16,785 bases of DNA from Candidatus Eiseniibacteriota bacterium. Its GTDB lineage: Bacteria; Eisenbacteria; RBG-16-71-46; CAIMUX01. Both the position numbers and the translations under genes were made by a program. This document shows, piece after piece, positions 13,205 through 16,785 of the stretch. The stretch's first letter is position 1. Every line of letters begins with the position of its first letter. Location: assembly GCA_029569475.1 (NCBI GenBank), contig JAKQSZ010000025.1:1-16785 (forward strand). The letters run 5' to 3'. Below the pieces are notes generated by a model. The model did no database searches. It worked only from the letters and a program-made list of their open reading frames with translations, and was not told the origin of the DNA.

Positions 13205-15481
13205 CTAGTGACCGGAAACGCTGAGACCGCGCAGGAACGCGGCATGGTAGCGCTCGGGCACGACTTCCCGCCACCCGCTCCGCCCTGGTGCGGCCCCGTG
13301 CGCCGTCTCCGGAGGCCCGGGCACACGCGCCGCCCTCGCCGGCGGAGCGCCTCCGCAGGTCTCCCCCGCCCGTTCGAAGATCGCCGCAGCCTGGGACTCC
13401 GGCAGTTCGCGGACAGCCGTGCCCAGGGCCTCCAGCAACCGGCGCGGTTCGCCTTCACCATCGAGCGACGACTCGCGCATCCGGCGAGCCAGGTGCCACA
13501 ACAGCGCATCCGCCGCTCCCGCCGCCCGGTGAGGATCCGCCGATGGCAGATCCGCCAGCCGGCTCGGCCACGAAGACGCCTCCGTGCCCGGCGCGGGCGC
13601 GATTCCCAGGCGCGAGGAGGGCAGCGCCCAGCCGGCGGCGTAGCCGGCTTCGGGCTCACTCATCCCAACCGGAGGCTGCGGGCCGGCCACCGAGGGGACC
13701 AGGCCCTGCGCCGCCAGCACGCCGGCACAGCGGGCCAGGACTCGCCGCAACGGCGCCTGATCCGCCGGGGTGAGTTCCCGCACGAGTGACTGCGCGTACG
13801 CGAACCCCCCTTCGCGAAGGAGCGGGGCGAACAGAGCCTCGCCATACGCGGCCAGTCCCCCGGCGAGGGCCGTTCGCTCGGTCTGGACGAGCCGCTCCAA
13901 GTGGCTCGCTGCATCCTGCGGACGACCTCGCTCCATCGCACTGATGCCGATCCCTCGCCAGACTCTCGGTGACTCTTCGCCGGCCACGGCCGCCAGATCG
14001 CTCCACGACTCCGCCCGCTGGTAGAAGACGCGTTTGCCGTAGCCCACCCACAGGTACCCGCGCATCTCCCGAGGAACCTGGCCGATCTGCCCATGGGTCA
14101 GCTTCGTACCGACCACCTCGCCCCACAGGTCCCAATCAGCCCCGGCCAGTGAAGGCAGGTCGGGCGCATGGGGTCGCGCAACGCTGCTCAGCCAGGATGT
14201 CACTCCGAGCACGACGGCCAGCGCGGCAGCCGTCTTGGAGAGCCGGCGGTGTCCGGGCGCCCGCCTGGGCGGCGTCTGGCTCGCGCCGTTCTCCGGATGT
14301 CTCCGATCGCCGCGGCTGTCGTGCTGGTCCCGGCCGGAAGCAGCCAGCGTGGCCACCGCGAGGAGAAAGAGCGGATAGGCCGGGATGAGATACCGTGAAC
14401 TCGCGTCGGGCGCGAGCACGCAGAAGGCCGCCACGTGCGCGACCAGCCCGGTAGCGGCCAGGCGCGGCGGGAGCGACCGCGCGCGTCGGAGCAAGCCCAC
14501 GAAACCGGCGATCACGAGGACGAACCAGAAGAGCCCGGCCAGCGCCCGAACCAGGGCTCCGCCCGGCACTTCGAAGGCAGCGAGGAGCCCCTGGCCGGCG
14601 AGAACACCCAGGCGTTGCCCAATCGCCACGGGATCAACTGGAGCTCCCAGGAACCGGCCGTAGACATTCACGGCCCCACCGCCAGTGGCGGCGAGAGTCC
14701 ACACCCAGGGGACAAGCCCCAAGAGCAGGCCAGCACCGGCGGCGATCCAGAGCCTCGCCGGCCGTAGACGGACCGAAAGTCCCCAGACAAGGGCCACCCC
14801 AGCCAGGATCGGCGCCGCCGAATAGGTGATGAAGATGGAGACGCCGGCGAGCAGCCCCGCCAGTCCGGCGCCGAACAAACGTCTTCTACCATCCGAGTCC
14901 ACCGCGCGGCAGGCGACCAGGAGGACGCAACCGACCAGGACCGCCGCCTCGGCGTGATCTCCCTTGGCGATCAGCAACGTCCGCACGAGCACCGGTGGCG
15001 CGAAGAGGTAGAGGAGAGCCATCCAGGCGGCCGCGGTCGTTCCCCACCAGCGCCGGACCAGCGCAACCCAGACGAGCCCCCCTGCCACGCTCAGAAGCAG
15101 CGGGAGGATCTTCCAGGCCAGGTACGACGTGCCTGCGACGGCCACCCATGGCACCGCCGCGACCGACAGGACCAGACTTCCGCTGCCGTAGGGCATGAAC
15201 CTGTAGGACGACCATGGCAGCCCGGCGCCTCGGAGAATCGCCTGCGCACATGCCCCCGCGTACAGCTCTTCGCGATCATAGAGCGGGCGCGAGGGTCCGT
15301 TCTTCCACTCCAGACCGGCGCAATCGACAAAGTTGCCGATCCGCTCCTCCTCGGGATCCAGCGCCGCCAGAAGGAGGAAGAACCTCACGCTGAAGAGAAG
15401 CAGAAAGAGGATCCACCAGCGGTTCGAGGCTCGCCTCCACCAGCGCCACGCTCCGGAAATCGAGGAAGCCGGCATGCTCAT
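13205..15481 (-). CDS. GT-C-fold membrane glycosyltransferase (PMT/GT39-like) with C-terminal helical domain
   Basis: A 758-residue protein. Residues about 20-435 hold around ten membrane helices. After helix 1 a periplasmic loop contains acidic residues (DREELY at 69-74), the place of the catalytic acid in GT-C enzymes, and SSRYLIPAYPLFLL (361-374) matches the late RYxxPxxP motif of PMT_2/ArnT-like members. These enzymes transfer sugars from polyprenyl-phosphate donors to proteins or lipids in the periplasm. The remaining 320 residues are soluble, helix-rich and unrecognised, with a TPR-like segment (about 508-535) and repeated G-Y/G-x-G motifs. The ATG at 15481 lacks a clear Shine-Dalgarno; a second ATG follows two codons later. 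A TTGACA at 15591-15586 upstream has no good -10. Acceptor and donor are unknown. Confidence 0.82.
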   Translation of the reverse strand: MSMPASSISGAWRWWRRASNRWWILFLLLFSVRFFLLLAALDPEEERIGNFVDCAGLEWKNGPSRPLYDREELYAGACAQAILRGAGLPWSSYRFMPYGSGSLVLSVAAVPWVAVAGTSYLAWKILPLLLSVAGGLVWVALVRRWWGTTAAAWMALLYLFAPPVLVRTLLIAKGDHAEAAVLVGCVLLVACRAVDSDGRRRLFGAGLAGLLAGVSIFITYSAAPILAGVALVWGLSVRLRPARLWIAAGAGLLLGLVPWVWTLAATGGGAVNVYGRFLGAPVDPVAIGQRLGVLAGQGLLAAFEVPGGALVRALAGLFWFVLVIAGFVGLLRRARSLPPRLAATGLVAHVAAFCVLAPDASSRYLIPAYPLFLLAVATLAASGRDQHDSRGDRRHPENGASQTPPRRAPGHRRLSKTAAALAVVLGVTSWLSSVARPHAPDLPSLAGADWDLWGEVVGTKLTHGQIGQVPREMRGYLWVGYGKRVFYQRAESWSDLAAVAGEESPRVWRGIGISAMERGRPQDAASHLERLVQTERTALAGGLAAYGEALFAPLLREGGFAYAQSLVRELTPADQAPLRRVLARCAGVLAAQGLVPSVAGPQPPVGMSEPEAGYAAGWALPSSRLGIAPAPGTEASSWPSRLADLPSADPHRAAGAADALLWHLARRMRESSLDGEGEPRRLLEALGTAVRELPESQAAAIFERAGETCGGAPPARAARVPGPPETAHGAAPGRSGWREVVPERYHAAFLRGLSVSGH

Positions 15482-15684
15482 ACCCGTGCCGGCGGCGGAG
15501 GAGCTGAGCAGACTTCAAGATTCAGAACTGGGCAGGACAACTCCATCAGTCTCCTCGAGCCGACGAGCCAAACCCGCATCGGATATGTCAAGACCAACGC
15601 CAAAACGGGGCCAACCGAAGCGGCCATATCAACCTGCCTCAAGACACCGGGTCTACCCACCCGGGCCGAGCGGATCTCGGGTAG

Positions 15685-15726
15685 CTTAAACGATCGAGCG
15701 GATCCGACCTAGGCCGGACCCGCTCG
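15685..15726 (-). terminator. Terminator of the Cys-repeat protein gene
   Basis: On the minus strand CGAGCGGGTCCG pairs with CGGATCCGCTCG (12 bp including one G-U) around an 8-nt loop, followed after ATCG by TTTAA. It begins 18 bp beyond the stop codon at 15744. The T run is short. The 200 bp from here to the GT-C start hold nothing else I can support. Confidence 0.65.
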
Positions 15727-15743
15727 CCCTACGAACTTCCGGA

Positions 15744-16785
15744 CTAGCGGTAGTGGTGCTTGATCTGACCCCACGAAGTCTCCTCGGTGGGGTTCGGAAT
15801 CGGGCACGGGTTCGGATCGCAGTCGGTGTTCGGGCCCTGGAACGTACCGTTCTGGCCCGCGCACTCCGCCTCCATCAGGACCACGCAGGATCCGTCCTCG
15901 AAGCAGCAGGCGCCAACCTGCGGACACGGGTTCGGATCGCACGGGACCATGATGCGCCAGTCGCCGGTCGGGCACTCGGCCTCCACGACGAACGCGCACC
16001 CGCCGTCCTCGTAGCAGCAAGCTCCGAGCGGAGGCGGGCAGGGATTCGGATCGCACGGAACGAACATCGTCCAGTTGCCGGTCGTGCAGCCGCTCTCCTG
16101 GACGTACTCGCAGTGGCCGTCCTCGAAGCAGCAGGCCCCGAAGGGCTGGTCGCACGGGTTCGGATCACAGACTGCGAACATGGTCCAGTTGCCGGTCGCG
16201 CAATCGCCTTCCAGGACGTACTCGCAGTGGCCGTCCTCGAAGCAGCAGGCCCCGAAGGGCTGCTCGCACGGATTCGGATCGCAGGTCGCGAACATCGTCC
16301 AGTTGCCGGTCGAGCACTCGCTCTCAAGCACGTACTCGCAGTGGCCGTCCTCGAAGCAGCAGGCGCCGAGGGGCTGCGGGCAGGGATTCGGATCGCAGGG
16401 AATCGCGAACTGCCAGTTGCCGGTCGGACAGTCAGCCTCGACGACCGACTCGCAACGACCGTCCTCGTAGCAGCACGCGCCGAGAGGCTGGTCGCACGGG
16501 TTCGGATCGCAGGTCACGAACATCGTCCAGATACCGTCGCAGGCGGCCTCCTGAACGTACTCGCAGCGCCCGTCCTCGTAGCAGCAAGCGCCATACGGCT
16601 GCGGACAGGGATTCGGGTCGCAGGCGACGCCCATCGACCAGGTTCCGCCGCAGGCCGACTCCTCGACGTACTCGCAGTGACCGTCCTCGTAGCAGCACGC
16701 GCCCAGAGGCTGCGGGCACGGATTCGGATCGCAGGGGACCTCCGCCCGCCAGTCGCCCGTCGGGCAGTCGATCTCGAAACCGAAC
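15744..16785 (-). CDS. Secreted six-cysteine repeat protein, 3' part (5' end outside window)
   Basis: The frame is open to the right edge, so the start and any signal peptide are missing; at least 346 residues are present. It consists of eight complete units of 37-40 residues plus partial units at both ends. A unit runs CDPNPCPQPLGACCYEDG, then H/R/G/S-C-x5-8, an acidic-x-C, and P/S-T-G-N/D-W-x4. Each full unit has six cysteines, enough for three disulfides, so the chain should be an oxidised extracellular rod. GACC-x-x-DG-x-C units of this kind occur in large surface proteins of planctomycetes and FCB bacteria, as far as I recall. The last unit breaks off into PTEETSWGQIKHHYR, a basic end that may be a sorting or anchoring tail. 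A terminator follows. No enzyme domain is visible. Confidence 0.88.
   Translation of the reverse strand, partial: FGFEIDCPTGDWRAEVPCDPNPCPQPLGACCYEDGHCEYVEESACGGTWSMGVACDPNPCPQPYGACCYEDGRCEYVQEAACDGIWTMFVTCDPNPCDQPLGACCYEDGRCESVVEADCPTGNWQFAIPCDPNPCPQPLGACCFEDGHCEYVLESECSTGNWTMFATCDPNPCEQPFGACCFEDGHCEYVLEGDCATGNWTMFAVCDPNPCDQPFGACCFEDGHCEYVQESGCTTGNWTMFVPCDPNPCPPPLGACCYEDGGCAFVVEAECPTGDWRIMVPCDPNPCPQVGACCFEDGSCVVLMEAECAGQNGTFQGPNTDCDPNPCPIPNPTEETSWGQIKHHYR
15804..16785 (-). repeat. 111-114 bp in-frame tandem repeats encoding the Cys-rich units
   Basis: The sequence encoding CDPNPC recurs nine times, from 15804-15821 to about 16734, at spacings of 111, 114 or 120 bp. Units 4-6 counted from the right edge are most alike in DNA (same codons for ACCFEDGHCEYV), which indicates recent duplication, while the unit nearest the C terminus has diverged most. 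Confidence 0.88.

Noticed and set aside
12869..13274. Repetitive proteins spanning the 42-bp array
   Set aside because: Frames are open only because the period is a multiple of three; parallel frames look equally repetitive, and they overlap the end of the GT-C gene.
15586..15591. Promoter for the GT-C gene
   Set aside because: TTGACA is present, but no plausible -10 lies 16-18 bp downstream.
15478..15660. 60-aa minus-strand frame before the GT-C gene
   Set aside because: It has no ribosome-binding site and no recognisable features, and it ends inside the GT-C start.

Overview
This is a GC-rich Gram-negative bacterial window in which every gene I recognise but one lies on the minus strand. 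A subunit a of the F-type ATP synthase with a signal-peptide-like segment and His-rich loops, a PEP-CTERM protein, a DUF3299 lipoprotein and a secreted protein made of six-cysteine repeats suggest an environmental lineage of the FCB type (for example Candidatus Eisenbacteria or a relative). That placement is inference from gene style only.

Layout, left to right. 1-2150: the start of an ATP synthase operon (atpZ, then an AtpI-like module in the same reading frame as atpB), read leftwards from a good sigma-70-type promoter at 2072-2101; a 25-bp tandem array begins at the atpB stop codon. 2148-3158: a plus-strand alpha/beta hydrolase, whose 3' end runs into a ~40-bp tandem array. 3479-5972: hydrogenase-maturation-type protease, class III-like sirtuin and a zincless MutM/Fpg glycosylase, read leftwards in that order. 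6203-10701: a compact operon of a DUF885 metallopeptidase, a 71-residue unknown, an ABC ATPase, a MacB/FtsX-type permease and a DUF3299 lipoprotein, mostly joined by ATGA overlaps. 10870-11487: PEP-CTERM exported protein with its own promoter and terminator. 11632-12295: gene-poor, with a 27-bp array. 12296-15481: a GT-C membrane glycosyltransferase, then a 42-bp array and two coupled small membrane proteins. 15744-16785: the 3' part of a large secreted protein of 37-38-residue six-cysteine repeats, entering from beyond the right edge.

How it fits together. The ATP synthase genes are housekeeping. The ABC transporter with DUF3299 lipoprotein resembles the MacB-like sets of zinc-responsive operons in gammaproteobacteria, which suggests an envelope or metal-homeostasis role. 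The PEP-CTERM protein, the GT-C enzyme and the Cys-repeat protein point to an elaborate cell surface. The protease, sirtuin and MutM genes probably share a transcript but have no obvious common pathway.

The most unusual overall feature is that many gene boundaries carry short tandem arrays (units 18, 25, 27, 40-42 and 42 bp). Three of them overlap the stop codon of the upstream gene, and three may share a core in the same orientation relative to that gene. Starts given here are chosen from ribosome-binding sites and family lengths and are noted where uncertain.
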